In this document: positions 1-5,653 of the stretch, one piece after another
Layout: each line of letters opens with the position of its first letter
How positions within the stretch are numbered: the stretch's first letter is position 1
NCBI GenBank assembly: GCA_937974135.1
Contig: CALJIH010000131.1
Coordinates: forward strand, 1 to 7,055
From: an uncultured Cocleimonas sp.
GTDB taxonomy: Bacteria > Pseudomonadota > Gammaproteobacteria > Thiotrichales > Thiotrichaceae
Direction of reading: 5' to 3'
DNA: 7,055 nt
The notes under the pieces: model-generated
Told to the model about the DNA's origin: nothing
The model's database searches: none
Seen by the model: only the letters and a program-made list of their open reading frames with translations
Made by a program: the position numbers and the translations under genes

Positions 1-18
1 TCTCTGCCTCATAAAATT

Positions 19-48
19 ATTATACGTAGTTAAACTGGCATTTGTTAA
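19..48 (-). promoter_or_regulatory. Leftward sigma-70 promoter, divergent from dctP
   Basis: Read on the minus strand, TTAACA (48-43) is followed after 18 bases by a perfect TATAAT (24-19). That is five of six and six of six consensus matches, though the spacer is one base longer than ideal. Transcription would start near position 12 and leave the window, implying a divergent gene outside it. The -35 element lies inside the left arm of the 42-67 hairpin. Confidence 0.45.
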
Positions 49-67
49 GCGGAAATCCGCCTAACAA
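42..67. repeat. Inverted repeat / hairpin
   Basis: TTGTTAAGCGGA (42-53) and TCCGCCTAACAA (56-67) are inverted copies that match at 11 of 12 positions, separated by two bases. It could fold as a compact hairpin with a loop of about four bases. The right arm is not followed by a T-run, so it is not a good rightward terminator. Its overlap with the leftward -35 element suggests it might be an operator, which is inference. Confidence 0.5.
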
Positions 68-98
68 CCACCCTAGAATTTTTGTTAATCTACTAGGA

Positions 99-204
99 TC
101 AGAAAATTTTGAGAGCCTTCAAATACTGATTTAGTAATGCAAAACCCCTGTGCGGGCAAATAATCACGTTATCCGTTTTATAAAACAAAACGGTAAGCTC
201 GCTT
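99..204 (+). repeat. Diverged repeat segment, left copy
   Basis: This stretch shares short blocks, in the same order, with 3521-3600. The blocks are TCAGAAAA (99 and 3521), GAGCC (113 and 3530), TACTGATTT-x-GTAA (124 and 3538; 13 of 14 identical) and a TTATC..GT..TAAA block (169 and 3579). Both segments then run into the perfect 21-bp repeat. The spacings differ by a few bases, as expected for old copies with small indels. The alignment was made by eye, so homology is likely but unproven. Confidence 0.4.
173..193. repeat. Short perfect hairpin
   Basis: CCGTTTT (173-179) pairs perfectly with AAAACGG (187-193) across a seven-base loop. No T-run follows on the plus strand. On the minus strand the right arm ends in TTTTA-rich sequence only inside the stem. 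Function unknown. Confidence 0.4.
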
Positions 205-225
205 AAAAGTGGGGGGGTGTCTTTT
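205..225 (+). repeat. 21-bp direct repeat, left copy
   Basis: The sequence is AAAAGT, then seven Gs, then TGTCTTTT. It is identical at all 21 positions to 3601-3621, in the same orientation. The ends AAAAG and CTTTT are inverted copies of each other, so a small 5-bp stem around a G-rich loop is possible. It lies 136 bases before dctP, upstream of the possible promoter. Confidence 0.85.
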
Positions 226-262
226 AAAGAATTCCTCCATTTCCATTTTTTTGCTAAAGCAC

Positions 263-271
263 TGCTATAGT
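263..271 (+). promoter_or_regulatory. Possible extended -10 promoter for dctP
   Basis: TGC followed by TATAGT (266-271) fits an extended -10 element with five of six matches. No good -35 box lies 16-19 bases upstream, which extended -10 promoters tolerate. Transcription would start near 278, giving a leader of about 84 bases. An alternative is TTGCAT (277-282) with GTATAA (301-306). Confidence 0.3.
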
Positions 272-346
272 TAAAGTTGCATTCACAAAAAGAGATGTTT
301 GTATAAGTCTCTCCAAACCAATAACGGACTATAAACCGCTAATATA

Positions 347-353
347 AAGGAGG
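347..353 (+). promoter_or_regulatory. Strong ribosome binding site of dctP
   Basis: AAGGAGG is a near-perfect Shine-Dalgarno sequence eight bases before the ATG at 362. It is the strongest site in the window and suits a receptor needed in excess over its membrane partners. Confidence 0.8.
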
Positions 354-361
354 ATTCTTAA

Positions 362-1366
362 ATGAATCATTTTAAAACCATATTATCAATATCAATGATC
401 TCTCTAGGCTTAGTTGCAACTGAGATTCATGCCGCAACTAAATGGAATGTATCTACATGGGGTAAGCGTCGTGCGTTTACAGAGCATCTAGAAAAACTAG
501 CAGAAGTGGTAAAAGAAAAGTCAGCTGGCGAATTTACTTTAAATATCTCTTATGGTGGATTATCTAAGAACAAAGAGAATCTTGACGGTATTTCTATTGG
601 TGCTTTTGAAATGGCACAGTTTTGCTCTTTTTATCACTCTGGTAAAAACCCAACGATCACAGTGACTGAGCTACCCTTTTCACAAGATGTCTCTTTAGCT
701 GATCTTGCTAAAATTTCTATGGAAGTATACAAGCACCCAACAGTGGTCAAAGATTTAGCGCGTTGGAATGCAACTTTGCTAATGCCATCACCACTACCTC
801 AATACAATATTATGGGTAAAGAAGGTAGCTTAAATTCTCTCGCTGATTTCAAAGGATTGCGAGTTCGTGGACCTGGTGGAATCATGGGCGTATTAGGTAA
901 ATTAGGCGCTATCAAAACAGGTGTACCTTTCGGAGAAGTTCGTCAATCAATGGATTCAGGTGTCATTGATGCAGCAGCATTCGCACCTCATGCTCATCTT
1001 GCTACTAAGACTACCGATATCGGCAAATGGATTACTACAAACCTAAACCTAGGTACTGCGAACTGTCCTGTAGTGGTTAATTCTGAAGCATTAGCTGCGT
1101 TAAGCGACAAGAACCGTGAAATTTTATTAGGTTCTGTTGATACTGCACTTGAGCACTATGTCGATAATTACAACAATAAAACCGTTGGCGCTTTCGACAA
1201 GAAAATAGCAGAGAAAAAGATTCAACCTGTTTTCTTTGATGCTGACTCAACATCACAATTAAAAGGTCTTTCAGAGTCTGTTCGCCAAGACTGGATTAAG
1301 AAATACAGTAAAGACTTTAATTCTAAAGAGTTATTCGATTACACGAGCAACTTATTCAGTAAGTAA
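362..1366 (+). CDS. dctP: TRAP transporter solute-binding receptor (DctP family)
   Basis: This is the periplasmic receptor of a tripartite ATP-independent periplasmic transporter. It captures an organic acid and delivers it to the DctQM membrane complex. The 334 residues start with a signal peptide (about 1-24, hydrophobic core 7-19, likely cleavage after IHA before ATKW). The mature part has the family layout: an N-terminal KWNVSTW strand, an ELPF segment near 103-106, and the FKGLRVRGPGG region at 163-173. Arg169 there is probably the arginine that grips the substrate carboxylate in this family. The following segment resembles the family's 'PFGEVRQSMDSGVIDA' stretch (189-204). Cys88 and Cys235 are both in the mature protein and could form a disulfide. 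The start is fixed by AAGGAGG eight bases upstream. It is the first gene of a dctPQM operon. The substrate (C4-dicarboxylate, keto acid or other) cannot be read from the sequence. Confidence 0.92.
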   Translation: MNHFKTILSISMISLGLVATEIHAATKWNVSTWGKRRAFTEHLEKLAEVVKEKSAGEFTLNISYGGLSKNKENLDGISIGAFEMAQFCSFYHSGKNPTITVTELPFSQDVSLADLAKISMEVYKHPTVVKDLARWNATLLMPSPLPQYNIMGKEGSLNSLADFKGLRVRGPGGIMGVLGKLGAIKTGVPFGEVRQSMDSGVIDAAAFAPHAHLATKTTDIGKWITTNLNLGTANCPVVVNSEALAALSDKNREILLGSVDTALEHYVDNYNNKTVGAFDKKIAEKKIQPVFFDADSTSQLKGLSESVRQDWIKKYSKDFNSKELFDYTSNLFSK

Positions 1367-1373
1367 ACAACTC

Positions 1374-1395
1374 ATTGGCTTTATCAGTAGCCAAT
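1374..1395 (+). repeat. Hairpin just after dctP
   Basis: ATTGGCT (1374-1380) pairs perfectly with AGCCAAT (1389-1395) across an eight-base loop, seven bases after the dctP stop. No T-run follows, so it is not a terminator by itself. It could protect the 3' end of a dctP-only transcript from exonucleases. Confidence 0.5.
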
Positions 1396-1411
1396 ACTCT
1401 CTAAAAGAAAC

Positions 1412-1450
1412 GCTAACCAGTTTGTCTATTGCATTCTGGTTAGCTTTTTT
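1412..1450 (+). terminator. Attenuator-like intrinsic terminator between dctP and dctQ
   Basis: GCTAACCAG (1412-1420) pairs perfectly over nine bases with CTGGTTAGC (1436-1444) and is followed at once by six Ts (1445-1450) and a second T-rich run. The loop is 15 bases, long for a terminator. No promoter is obvious before dctQ, so dctQM probably depend on read-through. That would give much more dctP than dctQM message, a stoichiometry expected for a binding protein. Confidence 0.7.
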
Positions 1451-1475
1451 CTAATTCTTTTTTTCAGGATATAAA

Positions 1476-2102
1476 ATGGCAGGCCAAGCAACTGTTCTTA
1501 GCGATGATTCGACGTTAAGCAAAGCAGATAATCTTTTTTTTAAACTTGAATCCGTTCTTACCTTACTTGGCGGGATCATCATTTTTTTATTAGTATTTCT
1601 CGCTGTTACTAATATCCTTGGTCGTTGGTTGTTTAATTATCCTGTTGATGGTTATATCGATTGGGTTGAGCAAACGATGGCATTTTTTGCATTCTTAGGT
1701 ATTGCATTTACCCAGCGACAAGGCGGTCATATCCGAATGGATATCATTGTTGGTGCTTTAAAAGGCCGCTTTTTATGGTTTGCCGAACTAGTCTCAACTA
1801 CCATGATGTTATTACTTACCCTAGTACTCATTTATGGTTCTTATTTACATTTTTATCGTGCTTTTTCGATAGGTGATACCTCTTTCGATATTAATTTACC
1901 TACTTGGCCAGCAAAGCTCATCGTGCCAGTAGCGCTAACTGTATTAGCACTTCGTTTGATATTACAAATTTGGGGATATTTCAGAGCATTAAAATCAGGT
2001 AGTTTAGAACCTGTGGCTGTTCCCCTTGTTGAAGATGCCGCAACCTTAGCAGCAAAAGAGGCAGCTTCTGTATCCTCTGCCAAAATAGAGGATCAGATAT
2101 GA
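1476..2102 (+). CDS. dctQ: TRAP transporter small membrane subunit (DctQ)
   Basis: DctQ is the small integral membrane subunit that forms the transport complex with DctM. The 208 residues show four hydrophobic helices at about 26-47, 62-80, 100-122 and 146-168. Family marks include the GRWLF end of helix 1 (49-53), the WVEQ start of helix 2 (63-66) and the polar QGGHIRMD loop (82-89). After helix 4 comes a tail of about 40 residues rich in Ala, Val, Glu and Lys (about 169-208), longer than many DctQ proteins carry and probably cytoplasmic. AGGA six bases before the ATG at 1476 sets the start. The stop overlaps the dctM start as ATGA, so translation is probably coupled. It follows the hairpin-T-run element after dctP. 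Confidence 0.9.
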   Translation: MAGQATVLSDDSTLSKADNLFFKLESVLTLLGGIIIFLLVFLAVTNILGRWLFNYPVDGYIDWVEQTMAFFAFLGIAFTQRQGGHIRMDIIVGALKGRFLWFAELVSTTMMLLLTLVLIYGSYLHFYRAFSIGDTSFDINLPTWPAKLIVPVALTVLALRLILQIWGYFRALKSGSLEPVAVPLVEDAATLAAKEAASVSSAKIEDQI

Positions 2103-3517
2103 ATCCTTTCTCATCTCTTATTGAAACCATGGGTGCCATGGAAACCATTGATATTGGTTTAGTTGTCACTGGCATCATGTTGTTTTTAGTTGTTATTGGG
2201 GTACGTGTTGCATTTGCTGCTGCTCTCGCTGGATTCTTAGGTTTAGTGTGGATTTTTTCAGCTCGTATGGGGTTTGAAAAAGGCTTTGTGGTAGCTGTTA
2301 AAATGGCAGGAACTATCCCACATTCAAAAGTATCTTCGTTACCTTTATCGTTGATCCCAACCTTTATATTAATTGGCTTTTTAGCCTATCACGCAGGTTT
2401 GACTCGCGCGCTTTTTGAAGCGGCTAAACGCTGGGTTGGTTGGTTACCTGGTGGTATGGGAGTAGCAACCGTTTTCTCTACAGCAGGTTTTGCTGCAGTT
2501 TCAGGAGCATCTGTTGCAACTTCTGCTGTCTTCGCACGTATTGCAATTCCTGAGATGCTGAAACTCGGTTATGACAAACGATTCGCTGCGGGCGTCGTCG
2601 CTGCGGGTGGAACACTTGCTTCTTTGATTCCTCCTTCTGCTATTTTGGTTATTTACGCCATTATCGTTGAACAAGATGTAGGTGCATTGTTAATGGCAGG
2701 ATTTATTCCAGGAGCCGTGTCTGCATTAATTTATGGTGGCTTGGTTGTTATCATGGCAGTCATGAATAAAAAGCTAGGGCCACCTGTAGGTGGGTTCACT
2801 TGGAAACAAAGACTGGAAACTTTACCGGGTACCTTCCCTATCTTTTTTGTCATTGGCATCATCATCGTCTGTATTTATGGCGGTGTAGGTACACCTACCG
2901 AGGCGGGTGCACTGGGCGCATTTATGATTCTAATTATCGCGCTTTTCAAAGGCATGAAATGGACTGAATTGAAACAAGCTTTGATCGAAACCAGTAAACT
3001 CACGGTAATGATTTTTACCATCATTTGGGGAGTTTTATTGTACGTTCGCTTCCTCGGATTTGCTGATTTACCTGCTGAGTTTTCTCAATGGTTAACCAGT
3101 CTTGACCAAAGTCCTATGATGACGTTTGTCTTAATTCTACTGGCGTACGCAGTACTTGGTATGTTCATGGATGCTATCGGTATGTTGTTACTGACATTAC
3201 CTATTGTTTATCCAGCAGTGATTGCTCTGAATGGTGGTCCGGATGTTTTAGCAGCTGATTCTGCATTTGGTGTCTCTGGCACGGGATGTGCTATTTGGTT
3301 CGGAATAATTGTCGTGAAAATGGCAGAGCTTTGTTTAATAACGCCACCCATCGGCTTGAACTGTTTTGTTGTTGCTGGAGTAAGGCCAGAGGTTTCTGTT
3401 CAAGATGTATTCCGAGGTACGACACCTTTCTTTATTGCAGACGCATTCACAATATATGTACTCATCATTACACCTTCAATCGTTTTGTGGTTACCTGGAT
3501 TGATGGGCTTCATCTAA
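2099..3517 (+). CDS. dctM: TRAP transporter large membrane subunit (DctM)
   Basis: DctM is the large subunit that carries the substrate across the inner membrane, in this family driven by an ion gradient (usually sodium). It has 472 residues and about a dozen hydrophobic segments. Conserved stretches are SGASVATSAVFARIAIPEM (135-153), LIPPSAILVIYA (176-187), GTPTEAGALGAF (264-275) and ELCLITPPIGLNCFVVAGV (410-428). The two related PP-containing segments reflect the internal repeat of the family. Length is a little above the common 425-440, with extra residues at the N-terminus and near 330-340 and 375-395. GAGG (2088-2091) lies seven bases before the ATG, which overlaps the dctQ stop. In-frame ATGs at codons 11 and 14 are weaker alternatives. 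No frameshift or missing motif was seen. Confidence 0.92.
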   Translation: MNPFSSLIETMGAMETIDIGLVVTGIMLFLVVIGVRVAFAAALAGFLGLVWIFSARMGFEKGFVVAVKMAGTIPHSKVSSLPLSLIPTFILIGFLAYHAGLTRALFEAAKRWVGWLPGGMGVATVFSTAGFAAVSGASVATSAVFARIAIPEMLKLGYDKRFAAGVVAAGGTLASLIPPSAILVIYAIIVEQDVGALLMAGFIPGAVSALIYGGLVVIMAVMNKKLGPPVGGFTWKQRLETLPGTFPIFFVIGIIIVCIYGGVGTPTEAGALGAFMILIIALFKGMKWTELKQALIETSKLTVMIFTIIWGVLLYVRFLGFADLPAEFSQWLTSLDQSPMMTFVLILLAYAVLGMFMDAIGMLLLTLPIVYPAVIALNGGPDVLAADSAFGVSGTGCAIWFGIIVVKMAELCLITPPIGLNCFVVAGVRPEVSVQDVFRGTTPFFIADAFTIYVLIITPSIVLWLPGLMGFI

Positions 3518-3520
3518 CTC

Positions 3521-3600
3521 TCAGAAAATGAGCCGATTACTGATTTTGTAAGTTAACTGAATCAGTAGTCGTACTTATTTATCGTGTAGTAAATATAGCA
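3521..3600 (+). repeat. Diverged repeat segment, right copy
   Basis: Counterpart of 99-204, beginning four bases after the dctM stop. It shares TCAGAAAA, GAGCC, TACTGATTT-x-GTAA and TTATC..GT..TAAA in the same order before meeting the perfect 21-bp repeat at 3601. It also contains the hairpin at 3534-3571, which the left copy lacks. Confidence 0.4.
3534..3571 (+). terminator. Probable transcript-end hairpin of dctPQM
   Basis: CGATTACTGATT (3534-3545) pairs with AATCAGTAGTCG (3560-3571) across 14 bases; the one non-Watson-Crick pair is T-G, acceptable in RNA. It starts 16 bases after the dctM stop. Only TACTTATTT follows, so it is a weak intrinsic terminator or a 3'-end stabiliser. It pairs better when read rightward than leftward. 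Confidence 0.45.
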
Positions 3601-3621
3601 AAAAGTGGGGGGGTGTCTTTT
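3601..3621 (+). repeat. 21-bp direct repeat, right copy
   Basis: This copy is identical to 205-225, including the run of seven Gs, and lies 3396 bases further right. It sits in the convergent gap between dctM and the DUF4105 gene. A 12-bp perfect palindrome of TTAA units (3621-3632) begins at its last base. Confidence 0.85.
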
Positions 3622-3645
3622 TAATTAATTAACCAACAAATAATG

Positions 3646-4440
3646 CTACTTATTTAATAATGACGCTTTTTGAATAGCTTTAAAATTACTTTCATCGCTA
3701 TCAATTAAACCCATTTTAAACAATGCTTTACCAGCATCTCCTGGCATGAAAGATTGAGTTAAACGTGGGAAATCATTATCCGCAATTTGATTTACCAGCT
3801 TTACAATCTCAGTCGTACAGTTTTTAAAAAATAGATGATATAACTCAGGGGTTTTGTGAATTTTATTGGTGCGTTCAGCGACAACCTTAAATAACGCTTG
3901 GGCTTCTTCTGCATTCGCTTTTATGGGATAACTATATACATCTTCCTCTCGCATAAGGCGCAAACCCACTAAATCACGATAACTAGACAATAAATAAATC
4001 AGTTCAAATTTTGCCGTCAAACCACCGCTTAAAGAATACTCTTCACCCTGCTCTTTTCTTGCTTCCACCGATAAACCAATTTGGGTTTTATCTTTTAACT
4101 CAAAAAGAATAAAGATATGCGCAATCTCACTTAAAGGTGCAAAGTGTGAAACCACAGCATTTAATGATTGAATATCACTCAGTTGAAATTCTATGTCTTT
4201 AAAAAGACTACCGTCATTCTTTAATGACGATACATCAATATTTTGCCAATCTGCATCCCTAAAATTTTTGATCGTGACTTTATCATCAATGATTTTAACA
4301 GATGCAGTTTGGCTATTTCCTAGTGACCAATTCTTGGTATTAGATGGCTGTTTGACAAAATAAATGACAACACTTACTAAAGCCAAGAATGCGATTATTG
4401 AAATCGCATAAGCCATATACTTTAATAAGAAAGCTGACAT
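3646..4440 (-). CDS. Membrane-anchored DUF4105 / Lnb-like protein
   Basis: The 264-residue protein has one N-terminal membrane helix (about 7-29) and a soluble domain that probably faces the periplasm. The domain matches my memory of the DUF4105 family (Lnb N-terminal periplasmic domain). Seen in order: VTIKNFRDADW (55-65), EIAHIFILFEL with His108, a SVEARKEQGEEYS stretch (124-136), ELIYL and a YRD at 154-156, and NCTTEI with Cys208. The Cys and His are good candidates for a thiol active site. The best-known relative, Lnb of Bacteroides, has been described as an N-acyltransferase of lipoproteins, but that activity should not be assumed here. It starts 20 bases after the minE stop with only a weak Shine-Dalgarno, so it is probably translated by read-through in the min operon. 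The helix is single and the C-terminus short compared with many relatives. Confidence 0.8.
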   Translation of the reverse strand: MSAFLLKYMAYAISIIAFLALVSVVIYFVKQPSNTKNWSLGNSQTASVKIIDDKVTIKNFRDADWQNIDVSSLKNDGSLFKDIEFQLSDIQSLNAVVSHFAPLSEIAHIFILFELKDKTQIGLSVEARKEQGEEYSLSGGLTAKFELIYLLSSYRDLVGLRLMREEDVYSYPIKANAEEAQALFKVVAERTNKIHKTPELYHLFFKNCTTEIVKLVNQIADNDFPRLTQSFMPGDAGKALFKMGLIDSDESNFKAIQKASLLNK

Positions 4441-4460
4441 GTTTAGCGCTCAGTCATAAA

Positions 4461-4724
4461 TCATTTATTGTCAGATAAGGTGATATTCAATTCTAATGTA
4501 TCGAAATCCTCACCTTTTTCAAGATTTACATTCACATCTTTATCAGATACATGAACGTATTTTCGAATCACTTGTACCAACTCATCACGCAATTTTGGTA
4601 AGTAATCAGGTGATTTCTGACTTTTATCAGTACGCTCATGAGCAATTAATATCTGTAAGCGTTCTTTCGCCAAATTAGCGGTATTTTTCTTTTTTTCTGT
4701 TTTAAAAAAACTAAATAGTCCCAT
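4461..4724 (-). CDS. minE: Cell division topological specificity factor MinE
   Basis: MinE stimulates the MinD ATPase and releases MinCD from the membrane, producing the pole-to-pole oscillation that leaves midcell free for FtsZ. The 87 residues match the usual length. The start MGLFSFF is the amphipathic membrane-targeting segment, followed by a basic KKK patch and the MinD-contact segment TANLAKERLQILIAHER (15-31). The dimerisation domain begins at YLPKLRDELVQVIRKYV (41-57) and ends with beta strands (VNVNLEKG, DTLELNITL). AGGGAG (4740-4735) lies ten bases before the ATG. It starts 21 bases after the minD stop and is followed 20 bases later by the DUF4105 gene, all on the same strand. Confidence 0.96.
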   Translation of the reverse strand: MGLFSFFKTEKKKNTANLAKERLQILIAHERTDKSQKSPDYLPKLRDELVQVIRKYVHVSDKDVNVNLEKGEDFDTLELNITLSDNK

Positions 4725-4745
4725 TGTTAAATATCTCCCTATTAT

Positions 4746-5558
4746 TTAACCGAAAATCTTCTGAAAGAAGCCTTTCTTTTTCTGCTCTACATGAGTAAAG
4801 CGTAAGGGAATTTCTTCGCCTAAAAAGCGCGAAACCACGTCCTCATAAGCCTGTCCCGCAGCACTTTCTTTATCCATGATGACAGGATTACCACTATTCG
4901 ATGCTTGAAGAACAGAGCCAGATTCAGGTATCACGCCTATCAGAGGAATCGATAATATTTCCACGATATCATCCATCCCTAACATATCTCCACCTTCCAC
5001 ACGATCTGGTGAATAACGAGTAATCAGTAAATGTTCTTTTACCGCGCCGCCTTCTTCGGCCACTTTTGAGCGACTTTGTAAAATACCTAAAATACGGTCT
5101 GAATCACGTACAGAAGAAACTTCAGGATTAGTCACGACAATAGCTTCATCAGCAAAATAAAGCGCCATAAATGCACCTTTTTCAATACCTGCGGGTGAAT
5201 CACAAACTATATATTCAAATCCATCTTCTTTAAGTTCATTAATGATGCTCTCCACCCCTTCTTTTGTGAGTGCATCTTTATCACGTGTTTGTGAGGCAGG
5301 TAATATATACAAATTATCGACGCGCTTATCTTTTATGAGAGCTTGTTTTAAAGTTGCTTCACCATTAATAACATTAACAAAATCATAGATAACACGTCGT
5401 TCAACACCCATGATTAAATCGAGGTTACGCAAGCCTACATCAAAATCAATAACTGCTGTTTTATGCCCTCGTGCTGCCAGTCCTGCAGAAAAAGCTGCAC
5501 TTGAAGTTGTTTTACCGACACCACCTTTACCTGATGTCACAACAATTACTTTACTCAA
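4746..5558 (-). CDS. minD: Septum site-determining ATPase MinD (TTG start)
   Basis: MinD is the ParA-type ATPase that binds the membrane when dimeric and ATP-bound, recruits MinC, and is released by MinE. The 270 residues show the deviant Walker A KGGVGKTT (11-18, with signature Lys11 and catalytic Lys16), the DFDVGLRNLDL switch region (38-48), Asp120 in CDSPAGIE, and a C-terminal amphipathic membrane helix KKKGFFQKIFG (260-270). The start codon is TTG at 5558-5556. No in-frame ATG lies between it and an upstream in-frame stop, TGGAGA sits seven bases before it, and the protein then begins SKVIVVTSGKGG as MinD proteins do. It is 95 bases from minC and 21 from minE. Confidence 0.97.
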   Translation of the reverse strand: MSKVIVVTSGKGGVGKTTSSAAFSAGLAARGHKTAVIDFDVGLRNLDLIMGVERRVIYDFVNVINGEATLKQALIKDKRVDNLYILPASQTRDKDALTKEGVESIINELKEDGFEYIVCDSPAGIEKGAFMALYFADEAIVVTNPEVSSVRDSDRILGILQSRSKVAEEGGAVKEHLLITRYSPDRVEGGDMLGMDDIVEILSIPLIGVIPESGSVLQASNSGNPVIMDKESAAGQAYEDVVSRFLGEEIPLRFTHVEQKKKGFFQKIFG

Positions 5559-5564
5559 TGTATA

Positions 5565-5570
5565 TCTCCA
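5565..5570 (-). promoter_or_regulatory. Ribosome binding site deciding the TTG start of minD
   Basis: Read on the minus strand, TGGAGA ends six to seven bases before TTG at 5558. An in-frame TAA just upstream of this site rules out a longer protein. Together with the conserved N-terminal sequence this makes TTG the only reasonable start. Confidence 0.75.
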
Positions 5571-5653
5571 TTAATATATTTTTAAACAATTAGACAAGGA
5601 CTACTTAAAGACCTAATCTTTTAATCAAAGTTCTAATTTTTTGAAACGATGGT

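Larger units (their letters stand above)
1..361. other. Gene-free leader left of the TRAP operon
   Basis: No convincing coding region is visible on either strand; all frames are broken by stops. A minus-strand ATG at 12-10 runs off the left edge but has no Shine-Dalgarno sequence, so I do not call a gene there. The stretch holds a leftward promoter (19-48), a hairpin (42-67), a diverged repeat segment (99-204), a second hairpin (173-193), a perfect 21-bp repeat (205-225), a possible promoter for dctP (263-271) and its ribosome binding site (347-353). Confidence 0.7.

Noticed and set aside
35..50. Sigma-54-like motif CTGGCA with GC at the right -24/-12 spacing, attractive because dct systems can be sigma-54 controlled
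   Set aside because: The -12 half is AAGC instead of TTGC, it lies over 300 bases from dctP, and the same CTGGCATTT string recurs inside minC at about 6135, so chance is likely.
44..65. Integron attC-like core boxes, GTTAAGC (44-50) and GCCTAAC (59-65)
   Set aside because: They match the GTTRRRY and RYYYAAC patterns but in the wrong order and too close together for an attC site, and no integrase or cassette structure is present. A plain hairpin explains them.
1853..2178. Minus-strand reading frames opposite the end of dctQ and start of dctM
   Set aside because: They lie fully antisense to two clearly conserved genes and resemble no protein family.
3286..3531. Plus-strand frame of 81 codons inside the end of dctM
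   Set aside because: It is out of frame with conserved DctM sequence and gives a Cys-rich, unfamily-like translation.
205..3621. Composite transposon or genomic island carrying dctPQM
   Set aside because: No transposase, no target-site duplication outside the repeats and no obvious change in base composition; the repeats alone do not prove mobility.
3621..3632. TTAA-unit palindrome as a regulatory site or terminator of the min operon
   Set aside because: Simple AT-rich palindromes arise often in such DNA, and it lacks a GC stem and a T-run.
4496..4678. Plus-strand frame of 60 codons opposite minE
   Set aside because: Antisense to a conserved gene, with no ribosome site or recognisable motif.
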